Positions 34,905 through 44,489 of a stretch of 64,000 bases of DNA are shown one piece after another. The notes beneath the pieces are model-generated. The model worked only from the letters and a program-made list of their open reading frames with translations. It had not been told where the DNA came from and did not search any database. The DNA lies in contig JBCCBB010000006.1 in NCBI GenBank assembly GCA_039814545.1, positions 4,256 to 68,255 on the forward strand, in the 5' to 3' direction. Source of the DNA: CALBPI01 sp039814545 (GTDB lineage Bacteria; Pseudomonadota; Gammaproteobacteria; Steroidobacterales; Woeseiaceae). Each line of letters opens with the position of its first letter. Positions within the stretch are counted from its first letter, which is position 1. Made by a program: the position numbers and the translations under genes.

Positions 34905-36188
34905 TTAGCGCGTGAAGTGCAGCTCCTGGCCGAGCATGTCAGGTGTGACCAGCGTCAAGCCGGAGTCCGTCACGCGGAAGCCGCGCGCACGATCGGCGTC
35001 GTGGTCCTCGCCGATCACCGTGTGGTCCTCGATGACGGCGCCGCGGTCGATGATGCAGCGATCGATGCGGCAGTGCTCACCGATGCGTACATCGGGCAGC
35101 ACGACCGAGTCGCGCACCACGGAATGGGAATGCACGTCCACGTTCGAGAAGAGCACGGAACGGAATATCGAAGCACCGGAGACGACGCAGCCGCCCGACA
35201 CCATCGAGTTGATGGCCTCGCCGCGGCGGCCGGGTTCATCATGGACAAACTTGGCGGGCGGCAGCTGTGCCTGCACGGTGGTCACGGGCCACGTGCTGTC
35301 ATAGAGGTTGAGCTGGGGTACGACGCTGACGAGCTCCATGTTGGCTTCCCAGTAGGCCTGCAGCGTCCCGACGTCGCGCCAGTAGGCCTGCTCCTGGGTT
35401 TCGGGGTCGCGGAACGGGTAGGCGTAGACGCGATAGTTCTTAATGATCGAGGGGATCATGTTGCGACCGAAGTCGTGTGCCGACTGCGGATCGTCGGCGT
35501 CCTTGATCGCCTGCTCGAACAGAAAGTCCGTGTTGAAGACATAGTTGCCCATGGACGCCAGGCAGTAGCCTTTGCGGCCTGGGATCGAGACCGGCTCTGC
35601 GGGCTTTTCGTTGAAGTCGATGACGCGACCCGATTCGTCGACGGTCATGACGCCAAGCTGGCCGGCGGCCTCTTCGACAGGGACCTCGAGGCAGCAGACC
35701 GTCATGTCAGCCTCGGTCTCGGTGTGCGTCGCAAGCAGCGGGCCGTAGTCCATCTTGTAGACGTGGTCGCCGGCGAGTATGAGCACGAGACGCGGTGCGT
35801 GCGTCCGGATGATGTCGATGTTCTGGTAAACGGCGTCTGCCGTCCCGCGGTACCACTCACCGCCCACGCGCTGCGACGCCGGCAGGATCTCCACGAATTC
35901 ACGCTCACCCGAGTATTGTGACGACCAGCCGCGCACGAGGTGGCGAATCAGCGAGTGCGCCTTGTACTGGGTCAGCACGCCAATCCGGCGGATGCCCGAG
36001 TTGAAGCAATTCGACAGCGGGAAATCGATGATGCGGAATTTACCGCCGAAGTAGAGCGCGGGCTTGGCACGCCAGGTGGTGAGCTCCCGGAGTCGCGAAC
36101 CCTGACCGCCCGCCAGAATCAGCGCGAGCGTCTCGCGCGTGAGTCGACTGACGAAACGCGCGTCGTCCGCCTTGAATTGCGTTGCCAT
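34905..36188 (-). CDS. glgC: Glucose-1-phosphate adenylyltransferase
   Basis: This is a 427-residue ADP-glucose pyrophosphorylase, the first committed step of glycogen synthesis. ATG 36188 has a GGGGAGC ribosome site; an ATG eight codons upstream is also in frame. The nucleotide-binding loop L-I-L-A-G-G-Q-G-S-R-L-R is followed by KPALYFGGKFRIIDFPLSNC, and further on by GDHVYKMDYG and the substrate site F-N-E-K-P. A C-terminal left-handed beta-helix (SVVLPDVRIGEHC) completes the fold. It follows malQ by about 77 bases. Confidence 0.95.
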   Translation of the reverse strand: MATQFKADDARFVSRLTRETLALILAGGQGSRLRELTTWRAKPALYFGGKFRIIDFPLSNCFNSGIRRIGVLTQYKAHSLIRHLVRGWSSQYSGEREFVEILPASQRVGGEWYRGTADAVYQNIDIIRTHAPRLVLILAGDHVYKMDYGPLLATHTETEADMTVCCLEVPVEEAAGQLGVMTVDESGRVIDFNEKPAEPVSIPGRKGYCLASMGNYVFNTDFLFEQAIKDADDPQSAHDFGRNMIPSIIKNYRVYAYPFRDPETQEQAYWRDVGTLQAYWEANMELVSVVPQLNLYDSTWPVTTVQAQLPPAKFVHDEPGRRGEAINSMVSGGCVVSGASIFRSVLFSNVDVHSHSVVRDSVVLPDVRIGEHCRIDRCIIDRGAVIEDHTVIGEDHDADRARGFRVTDSGLTLVTPDMLGQELHFTR

Positions 36189-36265
36189 GCTGGTTGCTCC
36201 CCTTCGCGTCACACCGGTTCGCGATGATAGCGCGTTGCGGTCCCTGGGCCGCGATCGCTATGGCA

Positions 36266-37846
36266 TCAGCGGCCTGTGCGCTGCGAGAGGGAGGCGATGC
36301 GGTCGCGCATCGCGGTGTCAAATTGGCCCGGCTGCAGTCGCCAGCGCCAGTTGCCGCCCGGCTTGCCCGGCGTATTGAGGCGGGCATCCGAGCCCAGCCC
36401 GAGGAAGTCCTGCATCGGTACGACGGCCATGCAGGCACGGCTTTCGAACGCCATGTCGGCCAGCGACCAGTGGACAGACGCCGCGTCGCCGCCCGCGAGC
36501 TCGAGCGTAGCGCGCTGCATGTGTTCCACTTGCTCCTGCGAACGGACGTCCTCGCCTTCACCGTGGAACCAGCCCAGTGTCGTATCGTTATCGTGCGTGC
36601 CCGTGTAGCAGACCGAGTCGACCTCGATGCGCGACGGATCGAAGCCGGGCTCACCGACAAGAAACTGCAGCACGGACATGCCCGGCATGCGCTGGCGCAA
36701 TCGCAGCTGGTCGACGGCGTCCGTAATAGCGCCCAGGTCTTCGGCGACGATGGGGATGTCGCCCAGCGCCTCTCGCATGGCGTCAAACACCGCATCGTTG
36801 GGTCCTGGCTCCCAGGCGCCGTCGCGCGCGGTTTCGGCACCGAAGGGCACGGCCCAGTAGGCCTCGAAGCCCCGGAAATGATCGATGCGGACAATGTCGA
36901 CCATGCGCATCGTGTGGCGCAGCCGCGCGATCCACCAGGCGTAGCCTTGCTGTGCGTGATGCTCCCAGTCGTAGAGCGGGTTGCCCCAGAGCTGGCCGTC
37001 TTCGGAAAAGTAGTCGGGTGGTACACCGGCGACGTGCGTGGGCACGCCATCCATGTCGATGCGCAGCATGGCCTTGTAAGCCCAGGCATCGGCGCAGTCG
37101 AGCGCGATGTAAATCGGCATATCCCCAAACAGCAGAACGCCGCGTTTGGCGGCGTGGGCGCGCAGCGCCTGCCACTGCCGGTAGAACATGAACTGCGCGA
37201 ACTTGATGGCCCGGATGGCGTCGCAGTGCTCCTGGACCACGTTCGCAAGCGCCGCGGGTTCGCGCCGCCGATAGGGTGCGTCCCATTCGAGCCAGGGGCG
37301 CTGATCGTGCAGAGACTTCAGGGTGCGGAACAGCGCGTAGTCGTGCAGCCACTCGGCGTCGTGTTCACCCACAAACGCCTCGTACTCGGGGCGCAGCTCG
37401 GGCGTCGCACCAGAGAAGAAGCGCGCGGCGGCCAGATCCAGCAGTGCGGTTTTGGGACCGATCACTGCGCCATAGTCGACGGTGTCGGCGGGCAGGCTTT
37501 CCAGTGGTTGCAAATCGTCTGCTGCAAGCAAGCCGAGCTCGACCAGCTCTCGCAGTTCGATGAGCATCGGATTGCCGGCGTAGGCGGAGAGCGGCTGGTA
37601 CGGCGAATCACCGTAGGCCGTGGGGCCGGTCGGCAAGAACTGCCAGACGCTAAGACCGGACTCGGCCATGGCATCAATAAAGGCGCGCGCGTCGCGCCCG
37701 ATTTCGCCGATGCCATGCGGACCAGGCAGCGACGTGATGTGCATGCAGGTACCCGCGCGGCGGTGACTGGTTATCGCGTGCGGTTCCGCGGCACCCAAAG
37801 GTCCCGAAGTGGCCACGGCGTGCGCGGCGGGATGCTCAATGTGCAT
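36266..37846 (-). CDS. malQ: 4-alpha-glucanotransferase (amylomaltase)
   Basis: This 526-residue GH77 enzyme transfers glucan chains between maltodextrins, releasing glucose. The start chosen is ATG 37846; in-frame ATGs at 37900 and 37993 are possible but the latter falls inside the palindrome. Motifs are HITSLPGPHGIGEIG, S-P-Y-Q-P-L-S-A-Y-A-G-N-P, VRIDHFRGFEAYW (nucleophile Asp), VAEDLGAIT (acid Glu) and GTHDNDTTLGW. It is the first gene of the malQ-glgCABPX run and faces the divergent receptor gene across the operator region. Confidence 0.93.
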   Translation of the reverse strand: MHIEHPAAHAVATSGPLGAAEPHAITSHRRAGTCMHITSLPGPHGIGEIGRDARAFIDAMAESGLSVWQFLPTGPTAYGDSPYQPLSAYAGNPMLIELRELVELGLLAADDLQPLESLPADTVDYGAVIGPKTALLDLAAARFFSGATPELRPEYEAFVGEHDAEWLHDYALFRTLKSLHDQRPWLEWDAPYRRREPAALANVVQEHCDAIRAIKFAQFMFYRQWQALRAHAAKRGVLLFGDMPIYIALDCADAWAYKAMLRIDMDGVPTHVAGVPPDYFSEDGQLWGNPLYDWEHHAQQGYAWWIARLRHTMRMVDIVRIDHFRGFEAYWAVPFGAETARDGAWEPGPNDAVFDAMREALGDIPIVAEDLGAITDAVDQLRLRQRMPGMSVLQFLVGEPGFDPSRIEVDSVCYTGTHDNDTTLGWFHGEGEDVRSQEQVEHMQRATLELAGGDAASVHWSLADMAFESRACMAVVPMQDFLGLGSDARLNTPGKPGGNWRWRLQPGQFDTAMRDRIASLSQRTGR

Positions 37847-38108
37847 TGGTCGAACCTGCGTCGAATCTGTGTCCGGTTGATTACCCACAAACCGGATCAT
37901 TTTTGTAGCGCCGACGCAACACGTCGGTACGTCTCCCCACGAAAACGGTACGCGGGAGGGTGCCTGCGGGCAACGCTCTGCATACGTATTCAACGCATGA
38001 ATACGTATGCAGAGCGTTGATTCAAAACAGTATCGTTACCTACCATGATTAGCGACCGGGGTCTCTAACTGCCCGAAATTAAAACGTTACCTTGGGGGGT
38101 AATCACAC
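37847..38108. promoter_or_regulatory. Divergent malQ/receptor control region
   Basis: This ~262-base gap holds both promoters of the glucan operon and the receptor gene, and is much more AT-rich than its neighbours. It contains the 49-base inverted repeat listed separately. The receptor start is preceded by a GGGGGG run 10 bases upstream, serving as its ribosome site. Confidence 0.7.
37971..38019. promoter_or_regulatory. Perfect 22-bp inverted repeat, paired LacI-type operators
   Basis: The arms 37971-37992 and 37998-38019 are perfect reverse complements separated by the 5 bases ACGCA. Each arm contains a near-palindromic 14-mer, TGCATACGTATTCA at 37979-37992 and TGAATACGTATGCA at 37998-38011, centred on CG as LacI-family operators are. 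The two centres are 19 bases apart. A similar 14-mer (TGTAAACGTATTCA) lies before the sugar transporter gene. The LacI regulator encoded at 50315-49269 is the obvious candidate binder. Confidence 0.75.
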
Positions 38109-40865
38109 ATGGTCACGAGTTCGCGTAAACACAACACGCGTAGCGGGCACACCGCGCCGTCACTGCGGCGCACTGCGCTGTCTCTGGCAGTCGCGGCAGC
38201 ACTGCCCGGCGCTATGTCGCTGGCGCCCGCCGCCTACGCACAGGAAGACGATGCCTCTGCACAGGGTCCTGCCCTGGAAGAAATCGTCGTCACCGGCTTC
38301 CGCCGCAGTCTGCAAGACTCGCGCGCACTCAAGATGGACAGCGAGTCCATCGTGGAAGCGGTCAGCGCTGAAGACATCGGTAAGCTGCCAGACATCAGTA
38401 TTGCTGAATCACTGGCGCGTCTGCCCGGCCTCGCCGCCCAGCGCCTGAACGGTCGCGGCCAGGTGATCAGTATTCGTGGTCTTTCGCCCGACTTCACCAC
38501 CGCGTTGCTCAACGGCCGCCCGCAGGTATCGACGGGTGACAACCGCGGCGTCGAGTTCGACCAGTACCCGGCTGAGCTGTTGAGTGCTGCGGTCGTCTAC
38601 AAGACGCCTGATGCGGCACTGATCGGCCAGGGTCTGGCCGGTACCGTTGACCTGCGCACCGTGCGTCCGCTGGAGTACGGCAAACGCGCTATCACGGGCA
38701 ACGTGTTCTACGAGTGGAATCAGCTCGACGCGCTCAACGACGGCGCTGAAGACACGGGTAACCGCTACACGCTGTCTTACATCGATCAGTTCGCGGACGA
38801 CACCATTGGTGTTGCGATCGGCTACTCCTACCTCGACTCGCCGTCGCAGGGTGAGCGCTTCAACGCCTGGGGTTACCCGGGTACGGGCGACGCCGACAAC
38901 AACCTGATCATTGGTGGTGCCAAGCCTTACGTGCAGTCGAACCAGCTCGAGCGGTCGGGCACGATCGGTGTTCTCGAATACCAGCCCAGTGACACCTTCT
39001 CGGCATCAGCTGACGTGTTCTACTCGGACTTCCAGGACGACCAGCTGCTGCGCGGCATCGAGCTGCCGCTCTGGTGGTCTTCGGCGCAGCTCGCACCGGG
39101 TTACCAGGCGTCGGACGGTTTCGTCACCGACGGCACATTCAACAACGTCAAGGGCGTGATGCGTAACGACATCAACACCCGCGATGCGCAGCTGCTCGCC
39201 ATCGGTCTCAATGCCGAATGGGTGGTTGGTGAGAACTGGACGCTGACGGCCGACTACGCCACGTCGAGTGTCGAGCGTGACGACCTGATCCTCGAGACCT
39301 ACTCGGGCACGGGGACGGCGGGTCAGGGCGCGGTCGACAGCCTGGGTTTCCAGCTACAGGGCGACGGCACCCAGTTCTTCTCGACGCTGGACTACGCAGA
39401 TCCGAACCTCGTGATGCTGACCAGCCCGCAGGGTTGGGGCGGCAACGTCGTACCGGGCGGCCAGGTTGGCTATTTGAACAGCCCGACGGTTGAGGATGAT
39501 CTGGACCAGATCCACCTCGCGGCCAAGCGTTTCTTCGACGGCAACATCTCGAGCATCGAATTCGGCATCAACTACGCCACGCGTGACAAGTCGCTCGTCG
39601 CCAACGAGTTCTTCCTTGCGCTGGCGGGTGGCGTCACCGAAGCGGCGATCCCCGTACCCACGGGTGTCACACAGCTCGACTTCCTGGGTATTCCGGGCAT
39701 GGTCAGCTACGACCCGCTGGCGGCACTCAACAGCGGCGTCTACGAGCTCACGCGAAACCCCAACAACGACGTTACTGTCAAGAACTGGGGTGTCGAAGAG
39801 GACGTCTTGCTGGCCTTTGCGAAGATCGGTGTCGACACCAACTGGGGCGATGTCCCGGTCAACGGTAACTTCGGTGTGCAGATCGTTCGCACGGACCAGT
39901 CGAGCTCGGGCTTCGCTGCTGGCTTTGCCACGGTGCCGATCTCGGGTGGCAAGGAATACACGGACATCCTGCCCAGCCTGAACCTCAACTTCGAGGTGGC
40001 TGAGGACCAGTACGTCCGCTTGGGTATCGCCCGCACACTGGCACGTCCGCGTATGGACGAGCTGCGTGCGAGCAACCAGTTCAACTTCGACGAAAGCCTC
40101 GTGGGCCCGAACGGCGAAACCATCCCCGGTATGCCGCCGTTCACGGGCAGTGGCGGTAACCCGGAGCTGGATCCCTGGATTGCCAACTCGATCGATATCT
40201 CCTACGAGCGTTACTTTGATGACGGCTTGGGCTATATGTCGATCGCCGGTTTCTACAAGGACCTCGAGAGCTACATCTTCGAGGAAACGATCGAGAAGGA
40301 CTACACGGGCTTCCCATTCAACGGACCGACGCCGGATACATTCATTGGCACCGTGACTGCGCCAAACAATGGCAGCGGCGGCAAGCTCTCGGGTATCGAA
40401 TTCGCGCTCTCGCTCACGGGTGAGATGTTCACACCCGCGCTCACGGGCTTTGGTGCGATCTTCTCGGCCTCGTTCAACGACAGCGACATCATTTCGGATC
40501 CCAATGATCCGTCGACGCCGCTGCCGGGTCTGTCCGAAGAGATCTTCAACGTCACGCTGTTCTACGAGAGCGGTGGCTTCCAGGCGCGCGTCAGCAACCG
40601 CTACCGCTCCGAGTTCCTCGGCGAGGTATCTGGCTTCGGAAATGGCCGCGACTTGACCATCGTCGATGACGAGTCGCTGCTCGACGCCCAGGTCAGCTAC
40701 GAGTTCCAGGAAGGTCCCGCGGCCGGTCTGCGGGTCCTGCTGCAGGGCTACAACCTGACCGACCAGGAATTCGTGACATTCCTCAACAACGACCCGCAGC
40801 AGGTACGTGACTACCAGCGCTACGGTCGTAACTTCCTTGTGGGTCTCTCCTACAGCTTCGAATAA
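38109..40865 (+). CDS. TonB-dependent receptor for maltodextrin-type sugars (TIGR01782-like)
   Basis: This is a 918-residue outer-membrane receptor with a long Tat-like/signal region (LSLAVAAALPGAMSLAPAAYAQ). The TonB box region is E-E-I-V-V-T-G-F-R-R-S-L. The plug reads EDIGKLPDISIAESLARLPG, then IRGLSPDFTTALLNGR, typical of the large carbohydrate-type receptors of Caulobacter and xanthomonads. The barrel ends in G-L-S-Y-S-F-E, a terminal insertion motif. It diverges from the malQ-glg operon and is followed by halogenase, amylase and transporter genes. Import of malto-oligosaccharides across the outer membrane is inferred from this context. Confidence 0.9.
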   Translation: MVTSSRKHNTRSGHTAPSLRRTALSLAVAAALPGAMSLAPAAYAQEDDASAQGPALEEIVVTGFRRSLQDSRALKMDSESIVEAVSAEDIGKLPDISIAESLARLPGLAAQRLNGRGQVISIRGLSPDFTTALLNGRPQVSTGDNRGVEFDQYPAELLSAAVVYKTPDAALIGQGLAGTVDLRTVRPLEYGKRAITGNVFYEWNQLDALNDGAEDTGNRYTLSYIDQFADDTIGVAIGYSYLDSPSQGERFNAWGYPGTGDADNNLIIGGAKPYVQSNQLERSGTIGVLEYQPSDTFSASADVFYSDFQDDQLLRGIELPLWWSSAQLAPGYQASDGFVTDGTFNNVKGVMRNDINTRDAQLLAIGLNAEWVVGENWTLTADYATSSVERDDLILETYSGTGTAGQGAVDSLGFQLQGDGTQFFSTLDYADPNLVMLTSPQGWGGNVVPGGQVGYLNSPTVEDDLDQIHLAAKRFFDGNISSIEFGINYATRDKSLVANEFFLALAGGVTEAAIPVPTGVTQLDFLGIPGMVSYDPLAALNSGVYELTRNPNNDVTVKNWGVEEDVLLAFAKIGVDTNWGDVPVNGNFGVQIVRTDQSSSGFAAGFATVPISGGKEYTDILPSLNLNFEVAEDQYVRLGIARTLARPRMDELRASNQFNFDESLVGPNGETIPGMPPFTGSGGNPELDPWIANSIDISYERYFDDGLGYMSIAGFYKDLESYIFEETIEKDYTGFPFNGPTPDTFIGTVTAPNNGSGGKLSGIEFALSLTGEMFTPALTGFGAIFSASFNDSDIISDPNDPSTPLPGLSEEIFNVTLFYESGGFQARVSNRYRSEFLGEVSGFGNGRDLTIVDDESLLDAQVSYEFQEGPAAGLRVLLQGYNLTDQEFVTFLNNDPQQVRDYQRYGRNFLVGLSYSFE

Positions 40866-40911
40866 GTCGGTAAGCACTTAGACGAGAAGCGAAGAACCTG
40901 AGAGGGGACAG

Positions 40912-40948
40912 TGCCCCCGGCGCGCGAGGCGCCGGGGGCATTTTTTTT
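40912..40948 (+). terminator. Strong Rho-independent terminator after the receptor
   Basis: The perfect 12-bp stem TGCCCCCGGCGC / GCGCCGGGGGCA (40912-40940, loop GCGAG) is followed by eight T residues. It separates the receptor transcript from the halogenase gene, which must have its own promoter or rely on read-through. Confidence 0.93.
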
Positions 40949-40998
40949 GTGCGGCCTGATTCGCATACACTGCAAGACATGAAAGTGGGGGACATCGT

Positions 40999-42507
40999 TT
41001 GAACACCGAGCAGCCGATCCGGCGGGTTGTCATCGTGGGCGGTGGCACGGCCGGCTGGATGGCGGCCGCCGTGCTTGCCAAGACGCTGGGGCCGCGGCTC
41101 GAGATTTCACTGGTCGAGTCCGAGGCGATTGGCACGGTAGGCGTTGGTGAGGCGACGATCCCGCAGATCCGTCTGCTGACGGGATTGCTCGGCATTGATG
41201 AGAACGCGTTTCTCGCGGCAACCAACGGCACCATCAAGCTCGGCATTGAGTTTGACGGCTGGCTGCGACCCGGCGAGCGCTACCTGCATGCGTTCGGTCG
41301 GTTGGGCCACGACCTTGGCATGCTGCGGTTCCACCAGTACTGGCTGCGCGCCCGCGCGGCTGGCTTTGGCGGCTCGCTCTGGGATTACTCACTCAACAAC
41401 GCCGCGGCGATGCAGGGTTGTTACGCGCATCTGGACCGCGTCGAGGGCACACCGATCGAAGGTCTCGTGCGCGCCTACCATTTTGACGCGTCGCTGGTCG
41501 CGCGCGTGCTGGGCAAACAAGCCATGGCCGCAGGCGTGCGTCGCGTTGAAGGTCGCATCGTCGACGTCGCGCTCGACAAGGACACCGGTGCGGTCGACAA
41601 CGTGCAGCTCGAAGGTGGCGAACGCGTTGCCGGTGACCTGTTTATTGACTGCTCGGGCTTTCGCGGGCTCGTCATCGGCCAGGCGCTGGGTTCCGGCTAC
41701 GAAGACTGGACCGAGTGGCTGCCCTGCGACCGCGCTGTGGCGGTGCCGTCGGCATCGACGTCACCGTTGCTGCCTTACACCCGCGCGACGGCGCGCGAGG
41801 CGGGCTGGCAGTGGCGCATCCCGCTGCAGCACCGCACGGGCACCGGCCACGTGTACTGCAGCGCGTTTATGGACGATGCGCGTGCGACCGAAGTGCTGCT
41901 TGAGAATCTGGACGGCGAGGCGTTGGCCGAGCCGCGCGTGTTGCGATTTACGACGGGTCGGCGTGAGCACTTCTGGCACAAGAACTGTGTGGCGCTGGGT
42001 CTTGCGGCGGGCTTCATGGAGCCGCTCGAGTCGACCAGTATCCACCTCGTGCAATCGGGCTTGAGCCGGCTGTTGGCGCTCTTCCCCAATGCCGGGCTGC
42101 GTCAGTCGGAAATCGACGAGTACAACCGCCAGGTTACATTCGAGTACGAACGCATCCGCGATTTCCTGATCCTTCACTACCACGCCAATGAGCGGCACGG
42201 CGAACCCTTCTGGGATGCGCGTCGTGAGATGGCCATTCCCGATTCGCTGGCGCACAAGATTGCTGTGTTCCGAGACAACGGCCGATTGTTTCGTGAGGGC
42301 GATGAGCTCTTTACGGAAGTCGGCTGGCTGCAGGTACTTGTCGGCCAGGGCATCGTGCCAAGCGGCTACGACCCCATGGCCGAGGGCATTGACGCGAACA
42401 AGCTGCGCGGGTTTCTGGACAACCTGCGCGGCATCGTCAACGGCGCCGCACAGCAGCTGCCGGCGCACAGCGAGTTCATCAGCCGCAACTGCGCGGCGCA
42501 GACCTAA
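40999..42507 (+). CDS. Flavin-dependent tryptophan halogenase family protein
   Basis: This 502-residue protein starts at TTG 40999 after GTGGGGGA. FAD motif VVIVGGGTAGWMAAAVLA opens the protein. The halogenase signature W-x-W-x-I-P is present as G-W-Q-W-R-I-P, the catalytic Lys is in G-T-I-K80-L-G-I, and the active-site Glu is in M-E-P-L-E-S-T-S. All catalytic features of the PrnA type are thus retained. Such proteins use FADH2 from a partner reductase and chloride or bromide to halogenate indoles. Related genes beside TonB receptors in Xanthomonas have indole-brominating activity in vitro. The biological substrate here is unknown. Its stop overlaps the amylase stop (CTAA, 42504-42507). Confidence 0.9.
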   Translation: MNTEQPIRRVVIVGGGTAGWMAAAVLAKTLGPRLEISLVESEAIGTVGVGEATIPQIRLLTGLLGIDENAFLAATNGTIKLGIEFDGWLRPGERYLHAFGRLGHDLGMLRFHQYWLRARAAGFGGSLWDYSLNNAAAMQGCYAHLDRVEGTPIEGLVRAYHFDASLVARVLGKQAMAAGVRRVEGRIVDVALDKDTGAVDNVQLEGGERVAGDLFIDCSGFRGLVIGQALGSGYEDWTEWLPCDRAVAVPSASTSPLLPYTRATAREAGWQWRIPLQHRTGTGHVYCSAFMDDARATEVLLENLDGEALAEPRVLRFTTGRREHFWHKNCVALGLAAGFMEPLESTSIHLVQSGLSRLLALFPNAGLRQSEIDEYNRQVTFEYERIRDFLILHYHANERHGEPFWDARREMAIPDSLAHKIAVFRDNGRLFREGDELFTEVGWLQVLVGQGIVPSGYDPMAEGIDANKLRGFLDNLRGIVNGAAQQLPAHSEFISRNCAAQT

Positions 42508-44348
42508 CGCGCGATTTCGAGAATCAGGGCGCCGCGTGCCGGCAGTGTCAGCGTCTCGCCCAATCGAACCGTCTCACCCGTCATGACATCCGTCGCACGG
42601 TCCGCGTCGTTCAGCAGCGATCGGTAGCGCTCCAGTGGCAGTTCGCGTGCCTCACCTTTGTTAAGCACCACCATGACCTCGGCCGCGTCTCCGCGGAAGT
42701 AGACATAGGCGCCATCCTCAGGCGCGAAATGACGCAGCGCGCCCCGATGCACGGCAGGCTGCTCGCGGCGCCAGTTGAGCAACTGCTTGAGCCAGCGCTG
42801 GGCTTCACGCGCGTCATCGTCGAGCCCTTCGGCCGTGAAACCGTTGCTGTCGTCGCCGGCCCAGCCGCCCGGGAAGTCGCGGCGGATGACGCCGTGCGAC
42901 TCTGTTCCGGGGTTGGCGAACAGAATTTCGGAGCCGTAGTAGAGCTGCGGAATGCCGCGTGTCGTCAGCGTGAATGCGTGCGCGAGCTTCCAGAGCTCAA
43001 GATCTTCGCCGAGCTGTGTGTAGATGCGGCTCATGTCGTGGTTGTCGGGGAAGATCATGAGCGCAAACGGGTCGCCGTAGAGGAAGTCGTTGGCGAGCAG
43101 GCGGTAGATTTCACCGAGACCGCTGTTCCAGGCTTCCTCGTCATTGAGCGCACGGACCATCGTGGCTTGCAGCGGGAAATCGAACAGGTTCGGCACATTC
43201 GACTCGTAACCGTCGTTGCGCGCTGTGCCCGCCTGCCAATACGCGAGCAGTGACGGGTTGGTGGTCCACTCCTCGCCGACGATGCCGAGCTGGGGATATT
43301 CCATACGCAGTCGCCGCGCGTATTCGGTAAGGAATGCCTTGTCCGAGTAGGGCCAGGTGTCGACGCGAATGCCGGAGAGGCCCGCATACTCGACCCACCA
43401 GATCGAGTTCTGGATCAGGTAGTTGGCCATCTGCGGGTTGCGCTGGTTGAGGTCCGGCATGCTTTCAACGAACCAGCCATCCGCAAATCGTTGCCGGTCA
43501 TCGCCGGCTGCGTAGGGGTCCAGCAGCGCTTCACGGTGGTGGTTGGTCGGCACGAACTCACCACCGAAGTTGATCCAGTCGTCAGCCGGCAAGTCTTTCA
43601 TCCACCAGTGCGCGTTGCCGCTGTGGTTGAGTACCGCATCAATGATGAGTCCCACACCGCGCTTTCGCGCCGCATCGGCGAGTGCGCGGTAGTCTTCGTT
43701 GCTGCCGTAGCGCGGGTCGACGGTGTAGAAATCGGTCGCGGCGTAGCCGTGGTAAGACCAGGCGGGTTGCGCGTTCTCAACGACGGGATTGAGCCAGATC
43801 TGCGTGAACCCCATATCCGCAATGTAGTCGACGGCTTCCGTGATGCCGGCAAGGTCGCCGCCGTGACGGGCGTACGGCTTGCTGCGGTCCAGCACATCGC
43901 CGTAACCCTCGACGGTGTCGTTGTCAGGATCACCGTTGGCGAAGCGGTCGGGCGTGATCAAGTAGACGACATCGCTCGCATCGAAACCCTGCCGGTCCGC
44001 GCTGCCCGATTCTCGTTGCGCGAGGGTGTAATCGTGGGTGAGCACAACGCCTGAGGCATCACTGAATGTCAGCGTCATGTCGCCGGCTTTGGCGTCAGCC
44101 GAGATATCGAGGTCGAGGAAGAGGTAGTTTGCGTTGTCGGTGCGCGTGACGTTCTCGAGCGTCACGCCGTCAGCATTGAGCCCCGGTTCGAGGCTGGCGA
44201 TGTCATTGCCGTGGACCAGCAACTGTAACGACGAGGACTGCATGCCCACCCACCAATTGGGTGGTTCCACGCGTTCGAGCGTGGTTTCTGACCAGACGCT
44301 GCCGCTTGCGATAAGCAGCAGCACGGCGATCGTTCTTTGAATGCGCAT
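42504..44348 (-). CDS. Exported GH13 alpha-amylase/neopullulanase-like enzyme
   Basis: This 614-residue enzyme has a signal peptide (IAVLLLIASGSVWSE). An N-terminal immunoglobulin-like domain of ~100 residues (VEPPNWWVGM) is typical of cyclomaltodextrinase/neopullulanase-type enzymes. The GH13 barrel shows VVYLITPDRFANGD, IIDAVLNHSG, I-R-V-D-T-W (nucleophile Asp), I-V-G-E-E-W (acid Glu) and F-P-D-N-H-D-M. A C-terminal beta domain follows. It is expected in the periplasm, cutting maltodextrins that the receptor brings in. It is transcribed opposite to the two halogenase genes that flank it. Confidence 0.92.
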   Translation of the reverse strand: MRIQRTIAVLLLIASGSVWSETTLERVEPPNWWVGMQSSSLQLLVHGNDIASLEPGLNADGVTLENVTRTDNANYLFLDLDISADAKAGDMTLTFSDASGVVLTHDYTLAQRESGSADRQGFDASDVVYLITPDRFANGDPDNDTVEGYGDVLDRSKPYARHGGDLAGITEAVDYIADMGFTQIWLNPVVENAQPAWSYHGYAATDFYTVDPRYGSNEDYRALADAARKRGVGLIIDAVLNHSGNAHWWMKDLPADDWINFGGEFVPTNHHREALLDPYAAGDDRQRFADGWFVESMPDLNQRNPQMANYLIQNSIWWVEYAGLSGIRVDTWPYSDKAFLTEYARRLRMEYPQLGIVGEEWTTNPSLLAYWQAGTARNDGYESNVPNLFDFPLQATMVRALNDEEAWNSGLGEIYRLLANDFLYGDPFALMIFPDNHDMSRIYTQLGEDLELWKLAHAFTLTTRGIPQLYYGSEILFANPGTESHGVIRRDFPGGWAGDDSNGFTAEGLDDDAREAQRWLKQLLNWRREQPAVHRGALRHFAPEDGAYVYFRGDAAEVMVVLNKGEARELPLERYRSLLNDADRATDVMTGETVRLGETLTLPARGALILEIAR

Positions 44349-44489
44349 GCCATCGGCCCCCTTCGATGTCGTTGCCGGATTATTTCAAACGCGTCGAGGA
44401 CTTGTCCTTATGAATTCGATTGCAGGCGGGGGCTCTGGGGGCTTGTCGCTTGCTAGAATTGGGAGTCAGAACTGCGGGGGGCAGCTCAC

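Noticed and set aside
36266..37993. malQ start at 37993
   Set aside because: That start codon lies in the loop of the operator repeat and would put the operator inside the coding region; ATG 37846 is closer to the conserved start of the family.
44370..44390. Possible LacI operator upstream of the periplasmic amylase
   Set aside because: The segment has an ACGCGT core rather than ACGT and poor symmetry in the arms.
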